Notes: generated by a model not told the origin, from the sequence alone. Numbered from the stretch's first letter, positions 38,398-52,492 are shown. The stretch is DNA of 64,000 nucleotides from Maea johnstoni (GCA_963942565.1 CAWWDR010000269.1:1-64000); one strand, 5' to 3'. Made by a program: numbers and translations.

Positions 38398-38652
38398 TAC
38401 AAATAGTAGAAAATGATTTATAAATACTAGAAAATCATTTATCAATACTAAAAAATGATTTATTAGTATTAGAGAACCATGCACATTCCTAAATACAAAT
38501 AAACCATTCCCTAGTATTTATAAATCATTTTCTAGTATTTACAAATCATTTTCTAATATTTGTAAATACTGCATTTACAAATACAAGAAAATGACTCATA
38601 GATACTAGAAAATGATTTATAAATACAGGGAAATCATTTATAAATACTGAGA
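38398..38652. repeat. Minisatellite in direct-inverted-direct order
   Basis: The ~22-bp unit AAAATGATTTATAAATACTAG is repeated forward (about 38,410-38,470), then as its reverse complement CTAGTATTTATAAATCATTTT (about 38,510-38,570), then forward again (about 38,590-38,650). The inverted blocks can pair into a long A/T-rich hairpin. Confidence 0.85.
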
Positions 38653-39293
38653 ATTGTGATAGAATTGTAAATTAAGGGTTCAAGATACAGTAATCAGATC
38701 GGGCTTATGAACGGTACGAGTGAAATGGGTCTATTGCAATCGTAATTTCTCGCGACCACACGGATCACTAGACGCTAGGTTCCGGAACCCGCCGATAGGC
38801 GGCTTCAAACACGTCGAATGCACTTCGCGGAACGCCATGGATTGTTTTATTACAGTTAACCTCCCCCCCCCCCTTACTTCACCCATTCTACTGCCGACAC
38901 ATGGCATCCAACCCTAGTTCCGAAAAACTCTGGATCTAGTATATGCGTTAAACTAGTATTGCCACGCGGCTGTTTATCAAACTCACATGCCAATGAAGGT
39001 TCGTCCTGATTGGTAAAATTGCAATAAAGACACTCAGATCCACCGTGATTTACGAACATCATTCAAACTTGGTTGAACACCATGCAACATGCATATATCA
39101 CAGCACGCACGTACGTGTGTCTACATGTATGTGCGTATGGTTATCAACTGAACATGTGTAATTGTGACTAGATACGCAATTTGAATACTAAAAAGAACAA
39201 ATATTAACGGATCATAATATTAGCGAATCAGACCCACTCGTTAAAGTCGCCAATATTACTTCCACGTTGGTATTTCGAACTTTACAGTATATC
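38653..39293. other. Island 2, central unique stretch: no gene seen
   Basis: About 640 bp with moderate G+C, including TTCCGGAA and CGCCGATAGGCGG, a C11 run at 38,863-38,873, and ACGTACGT-rich sequence near 39,110. Overlapping frames of about 62-65 codons occur on both strands without recognisable domains. Confidence 0.45.
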
Positions 39294-39447
<154 letters not shown>

Positions 39448-39669
39448 CGGTGGACCAAGTGTGAAATAGCAAATGCATAACTTTTTATTTTCACGACCGT
39501 TTTGGGGAGAAAGAGAATAAAACTTTATTTCTTACCGACCATGCGAAAAAGATAATAAAAGACTTGTTATTTTCACGACCTTGTTGTTGGAATAGAAAAT
39601 AAAAAAAACTTATTTTCACGAACGTTTTGGGGGGAGAGAAAATAAAAGACTTTTTAATGTTCACTACCC

Positions 39670-39702
39670 TTTTTTTTGGGGGGGGGGGGGAGGGGGGGGA
39701 GA
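39670..39702 (+). repeat. T-run followed by G-runs
   Basis: About eight T, then thirteen G, one A and eight G. It is G-quadruplex-prone and lies within one degenerate copy of the foldback arm repeat, whose normal form has only GGGG. Confidence 0.85.
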
Positions 39703-39795
39703 AAATGAAAAAAAAACATTTTTGTTTCACGACCGTCTTTTTGGGTGGTTAAATGAAACTATTGACTGCATCATGACATATTTTATAAACTGCAT

Positions 39796-39955
39796 CATCT
39801 ATCTATCTGTCTATCCATCGATCTATCTACCTATCTATCTGTATGTATATATGCATGTATGTATGAATGTATGTATGTATGTATGTGTGTGTGTGCATGC
39901 GCTCACACATAGATCGTTAGATCGGTAGAAACACAGACAGACAGACAGGTAGATA
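39796..39955 (+). repeat. Compound microsatellite (ATCT)n-(TATG)n-(GT)n-(ACAG)n
   Basis: Successive tetranucleotide tracts form the centre of the foldback element. The 68-codon frame through it is compositional. Confidence 0.9.
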
Positions 39956-40301
39956 CATGTTAACGTTAGATGTTAGATATATTCCTTCTGTAGAGGCAGA
40001 AAAAATAACGTTTTATTTACCCTCCCTCTGGAGCGGTCGGGAAAAAAGTTTTATTTTCTCTCTCTCCCAAAACGGTTGTTACGGAAGCCTATTAGGACCA
40101 CTAAGAAAATATTTCTTATTTATATCTTTTTCCTTAAATCCGAAAATCTCAAATTGTGAACGAGGATCTTGAAGCAACAATTGTTTTTTCTTCTTTTGGA
40201 TACAGATCTTTTTAAAAATATTTGAATGGGTATAAATAAGAAAATAAAAAGTTATTTGCCAGTCGTCATACATACATCTATTAAAGTTTGAAATGAGATT
40301 T

Positions 40302-40349
40302 TTTTGTATTTGCGCCTGGAGCGATTTTTCTTTTGTATTTGCGCCAGGA
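40302..40349 (+). repeat. Short direct repeat TTTTGTATTTGCGCC
   Basis: TTTTGTATTTGCGCCTGGA at 40,302 and TTTTGTATTTGCGCCAGGA at 40,331 are a 29-bp-offset direct pair. Confidence 0.8.
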
Positions 40350-40581
40350 CTGAGATGTCTTTTGAGATTTTTGGATTTCTAAGGGAAGATTTTTTTAAAA
40401 TTCCGTGGACCTCCTAAGCGGTCATAGAATTTTTTTCTTTCCCCAAAAACTGTAGTGAAAATATAAAGTTTTTTTATTTGCTCTTACTCACTTGGTCCAT
40501 CTTACTTTAAAAAATAGTCTCAAAAAAGTTATCTATGGCGGCAAAATTACGTAAAATGTCAAAGAAACCGGAGAAATCGTA

Positions 40582-40613
40582 TTTCAACGACACCTCCAGA
40601 GGTGTCGTTGAAA
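40582..40613. repeat. 14-bp-stem hairpin near the right end of island 2
   Basis: TTTCAACGACACCT, a four-base CCAG loop, then the exact complement AGGTGTCGTTGAAA. It is part of the subterminal structure of the transposon. Confidence 0.9.
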
Positions 40614-40627
40614 ATCAACGATTTTTG

Positions 40628-40680
40628 CCGTATGTTACGATACGACAGGCTTGAAGAAACGGACCTGTCGTATCATACGG
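40628..40680. repeat. Right subterminal inverted repeat
   Basis: CCGTATG-TTACG-ATACGACAGG pairs with CCTGTCGTATCATACGG, the left arm having five extra bases. Its inner parts, CGACAGG and CGGACCTGT, are identical to the two halves of satellite box B with its flank. Confidence 0.8.
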
Positions 40681-40737
40681 AACAAACAGGGCCTTCAAGA
40701 AACGGAAATATCGTAAAATACGGATTTCAACAATGTC

Positions 40738-40768
40738 CGTATTTTACGATCGTACGAGAAACGGCCCC
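40738..40768 (-). repeat. Right terminal inverted repeat of island 2
   Basis: Read on the minus strand it begins GGGGCCGTTTCTCGTACGAT and continues CGTAAAATACG, matching the left end at 29 of 31 bases. Satellite box A resumes directly after the CAG duplicate. Confidence 0.9.
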
Positions 40769-43700
40769 CAGGTCCGGACCTGTGAATATTTTGAGAAAAA
40801 ACTTTTATTTTCAAATATCAAAAGTTCGACAGGTCCGGACGTGTGGAATTACGTGAAAAAATGCTAGAATATATAAAATATGCCACAGGTCCGGACCTGT
40901 GAATATTTTGAGAAAAAACTTTTATTTTTAAATATCAAAAGTTCGACAGGTCCGGACCTGTGGAATTACGTGAAAAAATGCTAGAATATATAAAATGTGC
41001 CACAGGTCCGGACCTGTGAATATTTTGAGAAAAAATTTTTATTTTTAAATATCAAAAGTTCGACAGGTCCGGACCTGTGGAATTACGTGAAAAAATGCTA
41101 GAATATATAAAATATGCCACAGGTCCAGACCTGTGAATATTTTGAGAAAAAACTTTTATTTTTAAATATCAAAAGTTCGACAGGTCCGGACCTGTGGAAT
41201 TACGTGAAAAAATGCTAGAATATATAAAATGTGCCACAGGTCCGGACCTGTGAATATTTTGAGAAAAAACTTTTATTTTCAAATATCAAAAGTTCGACAG
41301 GTCCGGACGTGTGGAATTACGTGAAAAAATGCTAGAATATATAAAATATGCCACAGGTCCGGACCTGTGAATATTTTGAGAAAAAACTTTTATTTTTAAA
41401 TATCAAAAGTTCGACAGGTCCGGACCTGTGGAATTACGTGAAAAAATGCTAGAATATATAAAATGTGCCACAGGTCCGGACCTGTGAATATTTTGAGAAA
41501 AAACTTTTATTTTAAATATCAAAAGTTCGACAGGTCCGGACCTGTGGAATTACGTGAAAAAATGCTAGAATATATAAAATGTGCCACAGGTCCGGACCTG
41601 TGAATATTTTGAGAAAAAACTTTTATTTTTAAATATCAAAAGTTCGACAGGTCCGGACCTGTGGAATTACGTGAAAAAATGCTAGAATATATAAAATATG
41701 CCACAGGTCCGGACCTGTGAATATTTTGAGAAAATTTTTTTATTTTAAAATATCAAAAGTGTGACAGGTCCGGACCTCTGGAATTACGTGAAAAAATGCT
41801 AGAATATATAAAATGTGCCACAGGTCCGGACCTGTGAATATTTTGAGAAAAAACTTTTATTTTTAAATATCAAAAGTTCGACAGGTCCGGACCTGTGGAA
41901 TTACGTGAAAAAATGCAAGAATATATAAAATGTGCCACAGGTCCGGACCTGTGAATATTTTGAGAAAAAACTTTTATTTTCAAATATCAAAAGTTCGACA
42001 GGTCCGGACGTGTGGAATTACGTGAAAAAATGCTAGAATATATAAAATATGCCACAGGTCCGGACCTGTGAATATTTTGAGAAAAAACTTTTATTTTTAA
42101 ATATCAAAAGTTCGACAGGTCCGGACCTGTGGAATTACGTGAAAAAATGCTAGAATATATAAAATGTGCCACAGGTCCGGACCTGTGAATATTTTGAGAA
42201 AAAATTTTTATTTTTAAATATCAAAAGTTCGACAGGTCCGGACCTGTGGAATTACGTGAAAAAATGCTAGAATATATAAAATATGCCACAGGTCCAGACC
42301 TGTGAATATTTTGAGAAAAAACTTTTATTTTTAAATATCAAAAGTTCGACAGGTCCGGACCTGTGGAATTACGTGAAAAAATGCTAGAATATATAAAATG
42401 TGCCACAGGTCCGGACCTGTGAATATTTTGAGAAAAAACTTTTATTTTTAAATATCAAAAGTTCGACAGGTCCGGACCTGTGGAATTACGTGAAAAAATG
42501 CTAGAATATATAAAATGTGCCACAGGTCCGGACCTGTGAATATTTTGAGAAAAAAACTTTTATTTTTAAATATCAAAAGTTCGACAGGTCCGGACCTGTG
42601 GAATTACGTGAAAAAATGCTAGAATATATAAAATGTGCCACAGGTCCGGACCTGTTGTGAATATTTTGAGAAAAAACTTTTATTTTTAAATATCAAAAGT
42701 TCGACAGGTCCGGACCTGTGGAATTATGTGAAAAAATGCTAGAATATATAAAATGTGCCACAGGTCCGGACCTGTGAATATTTTGAGAAAAAACTTTTAT
42801 TTTTAAATATCAAAAGTGTGACAGGTCCGGACTGTGGAATTACGTGAAAAAATGCTAGAATATATAAAATGTGCCACAGGTCCGGACCTGTGAATATTTT
42901 GAGAAAAAACTTTTATTTTTAATATCAAAAGTTCGACAGGTCGGACCTGTGGAATTACGTGAAAAAATGCTAGAATATATAAAATGTGCCACAGGTCCGG
43001 ACCTGTGAATATTTTGAGAAAAAACTTTTATTTTTAAATATCAAAAGTTCGACAGGTCCGGACCTGTGGAATTACGTGAAAAAATGCTAGAATATATAAA
43101 ATGTGCCACAGGTCCGGACCTGTGAATATTTTGAGAAAAAACTTTTATTTTTAAATATCAAAAGTTCGACAGGTCCGGACCTGTGGAATTACGTGAAAAA
43201 ATGCTAGAATATATAAAATGTGCCACAGGTCCGGACCTGTGAATATTTTGAGAAAAAACTTTTATTTTTAAATATCAAAAGTTCGACAGGTCCGGACCTG
43301 TGGAATTACGTGAAAAAATGCTAGAATATATAAAATGTGCCACAGGTCCGGACCTGTGAATATTTTGAGAAAAAACTTTTATTTTTAAATATCAAAAGTT
43401 CGACAGGTCCGGACCTGTGGAATTACGTGAAAAAATGCTAGAATATATAAAATGTGCCACAGGTCCGGACCTGTGAATATTTTGAGAAAAAACTTTTATT
43501 TTTAAATATCAAAAGTTCGACAGGTCCGGACCTGTGGAATTACGTGAAAAAATGCTAGAATATATAAAATATGCCACAGGTCCGGACCTGTGAATATTTT
43601 GAGAAATTTTTTTTATTTTTAAATATCAAAAGTGTGACAGGTCCGGACCTGTGGAATTACGTGAAAAAATGCTTGAATATATAAAATGTGCCACAGGTCC

Positions 43701-44264
43701 GGACCTGTGAATATTTTGAGAAAAAACTTTTATTTTCAAATATCAAGAGTTCGACAGGTCCGGACCTGTGGAATTACGTGAAAAAATGCAAGAATATATA
43801 AAATGTGCCACAGGTCCGGACCTGTGAATATTTTGAGAAAAAACTTTTATTTTCAAATATCAAAAGTTCGACAGGTCCGGACGTGTGGAATTACGTGAAA
43901 AAATGCTAGAATATATAAAATATGCCACAGGTCCGGACCTGTGAATATTTTGAGAAAAAACTTTTATTTTTAAATATCAAAAGTTCGACAGGTCCGGACC
44001 TGTGGAATTACGTGAAAAAATGCTAGAATATATAAAATGTGCCACAGGTCCGGACCTGTGAATATTTTGAGAAAAAACTTTTATTTTTAAATATCAAAAG
44101 TTCGACAGGTCCGGACCTGTGGAATTACGTGAAAAAATGCTAGAATATATAAAATGTGCCACAGGTCCGGACCTGTGAATATTTTGAGAAAAAACTTTTA
44201 TTTTTAAATATCAAAAGTTCGACAGGTCCGGACCTGTGGAATTATGTGAAAAAATGCTAGAATA

Positions 44265-47050
44265 CATAAAATGTGCCACAGGTCCGGACCTGTGAATATT
44301 TTGAGAAAAAACTTTTATTTTTAAATATCAAAAGTGTGACAGATCCGGACCTGTGGAATTACGTGAAAAAATGCTAGAATATATAAAATGTGCCACAGGT
44401 CCGGACCTGTGAATATTTTGAGAAAAAACTTTTATTTTTAAATATCAAAAGTTCGACAGGTCCGGACCTGTGGAATTACGTGAAAAAATGCTAGAATATA
44501 TAAAATATGCCACAGGTCCGGACCTGTGAATATTTTGAGAAAATTTTTTTATTTTTAAATATCAAAAGTGTGACAGGTCCGGACCTGTGGAATTACGTGA
44601 AAAAATGCTAGAATATATAAAATGTGCCACAGGTCCGGACCTGTGAATATTTTGAGAAAAAACTTTTATTTTTAAATATCAAAAGTTCGACAGGTCCGGA
44701 CCTGTGGAATTACGTGAAAAAATGCTAGAATATATAAAATGTGCCACAGGTCCGGACCTGTGAATATTTTGAGAAAAAACTTTTATTTTTAAATATCAAA
44801 AGTTCGACAGGTCCGGACCTGTGGAATTACGTGAAAAAATGCTAGAATATATAAAATGTGCCACAGGTCCGGACCTGTGAATATTTTGAGAAAAAACTTT
44901 TATTTTTAAATATCAAAAGTTCGACAGGTCCGGACCTGTGGAATTACGTGAAAAAATGCTAGAATATATAAAATGTGCCACAGGTCCGGACCTGTGAATA
45001 TTTTGAGAAAAAACTTTTATTTTTAAATATCAAAAGTTCGACAGTTCCGGACCTGTGGAATTACGTGAAAAAATGCTAGAATATATAAAATGTGCCACAG
45101 GTCCGGACCTGTGAATATTTTGAGAAAAAACTTTTATTTTTAAATATCAAAAGTTCAACAGGTCCGGACCTGTGGAATTACGTGAAAAAATGCTAGAATA
45201 TATAAAATATGCCACAGGTCCGGACCTGTGAATATTTTGAGAAAATTTTTTTATTTTTAAATATCAAAAGTGTGACAGGTCCGGACCTGTGGAATTACGT
45301 GAAAAAATGCTTGAATATATAAAATGTGCCACAGGTCCGGACCTGTGAATATTTTGAGAAAAAACTTTTATTTTCAAATATCAAGAGTTCGACAGGTCCG
45401 GACCTGTGGAATTACGTGAAAAAATGCAAGAATATATAAAATGTGCCACAGGTCCGGACCTGTGAATATTTTTAGAAAAAACTTTTATTTTCAAATATCA
45501 AAAGTTCGACAGGTCCGGACGTGTGGAATTACGTGAAAAAATGCTAGAATATATAAAATATGCCACAGGTCCGGACCTGTGAATATTTTGAGAAAAAACT
45601 TTTATTTTTAAATATCAAAAGTTCGACAGGTCCGGACCTGTGGAATTACGTGAAAAAATGCTAGAATATATAAAATGTGCCACAGGTCCGGACCTGTGAA
45701 TATTTTGAGAAAAAACTTTTATTTTTAAATATCAAAAGTTCGACAGGTCCGGACCTGTGGAATTACGTGAAAAAATGCTAGAATATATAAAATGTGCCAC
45801 AGGTCCGGACCTGTGAATATTTTGAGAAAAAACTTTTATTTTTAAATATCAAAAGTTCGACAGGTCTGGACCTGTGGAATTATGTGAAAAAATGCTAGAA
45901 TATATAAAATGTGCCACAGGTCCGGACCTGTGAATATTTTGAGAAAAAACTTTTATTTTTAAATATCAAAAGTGTGACAGATCCGGACCTGTGGAATTAC
46001 GTGAAAAAATGCTAGAATATATAAAATGTGCCACAGGTCCGGACCTGTGAATATTTTGAGAAAAAACTTTTATTTTTAAATATCAAAAGTTCGACAGGTC
46101 CGGACCTGTGGAATTACGTGAAAAAATGCTAGAATATATAAAATATGCCACAGGTCCGGACCTGTGAATATTTTGAGAAAATTTTTTTATTTTTAAATAT
46201 CAAAAGTGTGACAGGTCCGGACCTGTGGAATTACGTGAAAAAATGCTAGAATATATAAAATGTGCCACAGGTCCGGACCTGTGAATATTTTGAGAAAAAA
46301 CTTTTATTTTTAAATATCAAAAGTTCGACAGGTCCGGACCTGTGGAATTACGTGAAAAAATGCAAGAATATATAAAATGTGCCACAGGTCCGGACCTGTG
46401 AATATTTTGAGAAAAAACTTTTATTTTCAAATATCAAAAGTTCGACAGGTCCGGACCTGTGGAATTACGTGAAAAAATGCTAGAATATATAAAATGTGCC
46501 ACAGGTCCGGACCTGTGAATATTTTGAGAAAAAACTTTTATTTTTAAATATCAAAAGTTCGACAGGTCCGGACCTGTGGAATTACGTGAAAAAATGCAAG
46601 AATATATAAAATGTGCCACAGGTCCGGACCTGTGAATATTTTGAGAAAAAACTTTTATTTTCAAATATCAAAAGTTCGACAGGTCCGAACGTGTGGAATT
46701 ACGTGAAAAAATGCTAGAATATATAAAATATGCCACAGGTCCGGACCTGTGAATATTTTGAGAAAAAACTTTTATTTTTAAATATCAAAAGTTCGACAGG
46801 TCCGGACCTGTGGAATTACGTGAAAAAATGCTAGAATATATAAAATGTGCCACAGGTCCGGACCTGTGAATATTTTGAGAAAAAACTTTTATTTTTAAAT
46901 ATCAAAAGTTCGACAGGTCCGGACCTGTGGAATTACGTGAAAAAATGCTAGAATATATAAAATATGCCACAGGTCCAGACCTGTGAATATTTTGAGAAAA
47001 AACTTTTATTTTTAAATATCAAAAGTTCGACAGGTCCGGACCTGTGGAAT
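44265..47050 (+). repeat. Copied block in arm 3, partner at 50,583-53,368
   Basis: Offset is 6,318 bp, exactly 54 units. Shared markers are GTGTGACAGATCC (44,335/50,653 and 45,973/52,291), GCTTGAATAT (45,309/51,627), GGTCTGGACC (45,863/52,181) and a box A with GGTCCAGACC (46,971/53,289). Private changes in each copy are few. Confidence 0.88.
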
Positions 47051-49623
47051 TATGTGAAAAAATGCTAGAATATATAAAATGTGCCACAGGTCCGGACCTG
47101 TGAATATTTTGAGAAAAAACTTTTATTTTTAAATATCAAAAGTTCGACAGGTCCGGACCTGTGGAATTACGTGAAAAAATGCTAGAATATATAAAATGTG
47201 CCACAGGTCCGGACCTGTGAATATTTTGAGAAAAAACTTTTATTTTTAAATATCAAAAGTTCGACAGGTCCGGACCTGTGGAATTACGTGAAAAAATGCT
47301 AGAATATATAAAATGTGCCACAGGTCCGGACCTGTGAATATTTTGAGAAAAAACTTTTATTTTTAAATATCAAAAGTTCGACAGGTCCGGACCTGTGGAA
47401 TTACGTAAAAAAATGCTAGAATATATAAAATGTGCCACAGGTCCGGACCTGTGAATATTTTGAGAAAAAACTTTTATTTTTAAATATCAAAAGTTCGACA
47501 GGTCCGGACCTGTGGAATTACGTGAAAAAATGCTAGAATATATAAAATGTGCCACAGGTCCGGACCTGTGAATATTTTGAGAAAAAACTTTTATTTTCAA
47601 ATATCAAGAGTTCGACAGGTCCGGACCTGTGGAATTACGTGAAAAAATGCAAGAATATATAAAATGTGCCACAGGTCCGGACCTGTGAATATTTTGAGAA
47701 AAAACTTTTATTTTCAAATATCAAAAGTTCGACAGGTCCGGACGTGTGGAATTACGTGAAAAAATGCTAGAATATATAAAATATGCCACAGGTCCGGACC
47801 TGTGAATATTTTGAGAAAAAACTTTTATTTTTAAATATCAAAAGTTCGACAGGTCCGGACCTGTGGAATTACGTGAAAAAATGCTAGAATATATAAAATG
47901 TGCCACAGGTCCGGACCTGTGAATATTTTGAGAAAAAACTTTTATTTTTAAATATCAAAAGTTCGACAGGTCCGGACCTGTGGAATTACGTGAAAAAATG
48001 CTAGAATATATAAAATGTGCCACAGGTCCGGACCTGTGAATATTTTGAGAAAAAACTTTTATTTTTAAATATCAAAAGTTCGACAGGTCTGGACCTGTGG
48101 AATTATGTGAAAAAATGCTAGAATATATAAAATGTGCCACAGGTCCGGACCTGTGAATATTTTGAGAAAAAACTTTTATTTTTAAATATCAAAAGTGTGA
48201 CAGATCCGGACCTTTGGAATTACGTGAAAAAATGCTAGAATATATAAAATGTGCCACAGGTCCGGACCTGTGAATATTTTGAGAAAAAACTTTTATTTTT
48301 AAATATCAAAAGTTCGACAGGTCCGGACCTGTGGAATTACGTGAAAAAATGCTAGAATATATAAAATATGCCACAGGTCCGGACCTGTGAATATTTTGAG
48401 AAAATTTTTTTATTTTTAAATATCAAAAGTGTGACAGGTCCGGACCTGTGGAATTACGTGAAAAAATGCTAGAATATATAAAATGTGCCACAGGTCCGGA
48501 CCTGTGAATATTTTGCGAAAAAACTTTTATTTTTAAATATCAAAAGTTCGACAGGTCCGGACCTGTGGAATTACGTGAAAAAATGCAAGAATATATAAAA
48601 TGTGCCACAGGTCCGGACCTGTGAATATTTTGAGAAAAAACTGTTATTTTCAAATATCAAAAGTTCGACAGGTCCGGACCTGTGGAATTACGTGAAAAAA
48701 TGCTAGAATATATAAAATGTGCCACAGGTCCGGACCTGTGAATATTTCGAGAAAAAACTTTTATTTTTAAATATCAAAAGTTCGACAGGTCCAGACCTGT
48801 GGAATTACGTGAAAAAATGCAAGAATATATAAAATGTGCCACAGGTCCGGACCTGTGAATATTTTGAGAAAAAACTTTTATTTTCAAATATCAAAAGTTC
48901 GACAGGTCCGGACGTGTGGAATTACGTGAAAAAATGCTAGAATATATAAAATATGCCACAGGTCCGGACCTGTGAATATTTTGAGAAAAAACTTTTATTT
49001 TTAAATATCAAAAGTTCGACAGGTCCGGACCTGTGGAATTACGTGAAAAAATGCTAGAATATATAAAATGTGCCACAGGTCCGGACCTGTGAATATTTTG
49101 AGAAAAAACTTTTATTTTTAAATATCAAAAGTTCGACAGGTCCGGACCTGTGGAATTACGTGAAAAAATGCTAGAATATATAAAATATGCCACAGGTCCA
49201 GACCTGTGAATATTTTGAGAAAAAACTTTTATTTTTAAATATCAAAAGTTCGACAGGTCCGGACCTGTGGAATTATGTGAAAAAATGCTAGAATATATAA
49301 AATGTGCCACAGGTCCGGACCTGTGAATATTTTGAGAAAAAACTTTTATTTTTAAATATCAAAAGTTCGACAGGTCCGGACCTGTGGAATTACGTGAAAA
49401 AATGCTAGAATATATAAAATGTGCCACAGGTCCGGACCTGTGAATATTTTGAGAAAAAACTTTTATTTTTAAATATCAAAAGTTCGACAGGTCCGGACCT
49501 GTGGAATTACGTGAAAAAATGCTAGAATATATAAAATGTGCCACAGGTCCGGACCTGTGAATATTTTGAGAAAAAACTTTTATTTTTAAATATCAAAAGT
49601 TCGACAGGTCCGGACCTGTGGAA
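45320..49623 (+). repeat. Two adjacent copies of a 19-unit (2,223-bp) block
   Basis: About 45,320-47,400 matches 47,543-49,623 at offset 2,223. Markers: ATCAAGAG (45,379/47,602), GGTCTGGACC (45,863/48,086), the T-rich run (46,175/48,398), GGTCCAGACC (46,971/49,194) and ATTATGTG (47,049/49,272). Confidence 0.88.
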
Positions 49624-52492
49624 TTAAGTGAAAAAATGCTAGAATATATAAAATGTGCCACAGGTCCGGACCTGTGAATATTTTGAGAAAAAACTTTTAT
49701 TTTTAAATATCAAAAGTTCGACAGGTCCGGACCTGTGGAATTACGTGAAAAAATGCTAGAATATATAAAATATGCCACAGGTCCGGACCTGTGAATATTT
49801 TGAGAAAATTTTTTTATTTTTAAATATCAAAAGTGTGACAGGTCCGGACCTGTGGAATTACGTGAAAAAATGCTTGAATATATAAAATGTGCCACAGGTC
49901 CGGACCTGTGAATATTTTGAGAAAAAACTTTTATTTTCAAATATCAAAAGTGTGACAGATCCGGACCTGTGGAATTACGTGAAAAAATGCAAGAATATAT
50001 AAAATGTGCCACAGGTCCGGACCTGTGAATATTTTGAGAAAAAACTTTTATTTTCAAATATCAAAAGTTCGACAGGTCCGGACGTGTGGAATTACGTGAA
50101 AAAATGCTAGAATATATAAAATATGCCACAGGTCCGGACCTGTGAATATTTTGAGAAAAAACTTTTATTTTTAAATATCAAAAGTTCGACAGGTCCGGAC
50201 CTGTGGAATTACGTGAAAAAATGCTAGAATATATAAAATGTGCCAAAGGTCCGGACCTGTGAATATTTTGAGAAAAAACTTTTATTTTTAAATATCAAAA
50301 GTTCGACAGGTCCGGACCTGTGGAATTACGTGAAAAAATGCTAGAATAAATAAAATATGCCACAGGTCCGGACCTGTGAATATTTTGAGAAAAAACTTTT
50401 ATTTTCAAATATCAAAAGTTCGACAGGTCCGGACGTGTGGAATTACGTGAAAAAATGCTAGAATATATAAAATATGCCACAGGTCCGGACCTGTGAATAT
50501 TTTGAGAAAAAACTTTTATTTTTAAATATCAAAAGTTCGACAGGTCCGGACCTGTGGAATTACGTGAAAAAATGCTAGAATATATAAAATGTGCCACAGG
50601 TCCGGACCTGTGAATATTTTGAGAAAAAACTTTTATTTTTAAATATCAAAAGTGTGACAGATCCGGACCTGTGGAATTACGTGAAAAAATGCTAGAATAT
50701 ATAAAATGTGCCACAGGTCCGGACCTGTGAATATTTTGAGAAAAAACTTTTATTTTTAAATATCAAAAGTTCGACAGGTCCGGACCTGTGGAATTACGTG
50801 AAAAAATGCTAGAATATATAAAATATGCCACAGGTCCGGACCTGTGAATATTTTGAGAAAATTTTTTTATTTTTAAATATCAAAAGTGTGACAGCTCCGG
50901 ACCTGTGGAATTACGTGAAAAAATGCTAGAATATATATAATGTGCCACAGGTCCGGACCTGTGAATATTTTGAGAAAAAACTTTTATTTTTAAATATCAA
51001 AAGTTCGACAGGTCCGGACCTGTGGAATTACGTGAAAAAATGCTAGAATATATAAAATGTGCCACAGGTCCGGACCTGTGAATATTTTGAGAAAAAACTT
51101 TTATTTTTAAATATCAAAAGTTCGACAGGTCCGGACCTGTGGAATTACGTGAAAAAATGCTAGAATATATAAAATGTGCCACAGGTCCGGACCTGTGAAT
51201 ATTTTGAGAAAAAACTTTTATTTTTAAATATCAAAAGTTCGACAGGTCCGGACCTGTGGAATTACGTGAAAAAATGCTAGAATATATAAAATGTGCCACA
51301 GGTCCGGACCTGTGAATATTTTGAGAAAAAACTTTTATTTTTATATATCAAAAGTTCGACAGGTCCGGACCTGTGGAATTACGTGAAAAAATGCTAGAAT
51401 ATATAAAATGTGCCACAGGTCCGGACCTGTGAATATTTTGAGAAAAAACTTTTATTTTTAAATATCAAAAGTTCGACAGGTCCGGACCTGTGGAATTACG
51501 TGAAAAAATGCTAGAATATATAAAATATGCCACAGGTCCGGACCTGTGAATATTTTGAGAAAATTTTTTTATTTTTAAATATCAAAAGTGTGACAGGTCC
51601 GGACCTGTGGAATTACGTGAAAAAATGCTTGAATATATAAAATGTGCCACAGGTCCGGACCTGTGAATATTTTGAGAAAAAACTTTTATTTTCAAATATC
51701 AAGAGTTCGACAGGTCCGGACCTGTGGAATTACGTGAAAAAATGCAAGAATATATAAAATGTGCCACAGGTCCGGACCTGTGAATATTTTGAGAAAAAAC
51801 TTTTATTTTCAAATATCAAAAGTTCGACAGGTCCGGACGTGTGGAATTACGTGAAAAAATGCTAGAATATATAAAATATGCCACAGGTCCGGACCTGTGA
51901 ATATTTTGAGAAAAAACTTTTATTTTTAAATATCAAAAGTTCGACAGGTCCGGACCTGTGGAATTACGTGAAAAAATGCTAGAATATATAAAATGTGCCA
52001 CAGGTCCGGACCTGTGAATATTTTGAGAAAAAACTTTTATTTTTAAATATCAAAAGTTCGACAGGTCCGGACCTGTGGAATTACGTGAAAAAATGCTAGA
52101 ATATATAAAATGTGCCACAGGTCCGGACCTGTGAATATTTTGAGAAAAAACTTTTATTTTTAAATATCAAAAGTTCGACAGGTCTGGACCTGTGGAATTA
52201 TGTGAAAAAATGCTAGAATATATAAAATGTGCCACAGGTCCGGACCTGTGAATATTTTGAGAAAAAACTTTTATTTTTAAATATCAAAAGTGTGACAGAT
52301 CCGGACCTGTGGAATTACGTGAAAAAATGCTAGAATATATAAAATGTGCCACAGGTCCGGACCTGTGAATATTTTGAGAAAAAACTTTTATTTTTAAATA
52401 TCAAAAGTTCGACAGGTCCGGACCTGTGGAATTACGTGAAAAAATGCTAGAATATATAAAATATGCCACAGGTCCGGACCTGTGAATATTTT

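Larger units (their letters stand above)
39448..40502. mobile_element. Nested foldback or mariner-type MITE of about 1.05 kb
   Basis: The left end CGGTGGACCAAGTGTGAAAT continues to AGCAAAT and AACTTTTTATTTTCACGACC. It matches the reverse complement of the right end (AGATGGACCAAGTGAGTAAG, AGCAAAT, ACTTTATATTTTCACTACAG) over about 65 bp with scattered differences. TA flanks both ends (39,446-39,447 and 40,503-40,504), the target duplication of Tc1/mariner elements. The left arm holds five or six imperfect repeats of TTTTCACGACCGTTTTGGGG; the right half has inverted copies (near 40,010-40,080 and 40,430-40,460). It has no transposase and sits inside island 2 next to a (TA)n tract. Confidence 0.65.
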
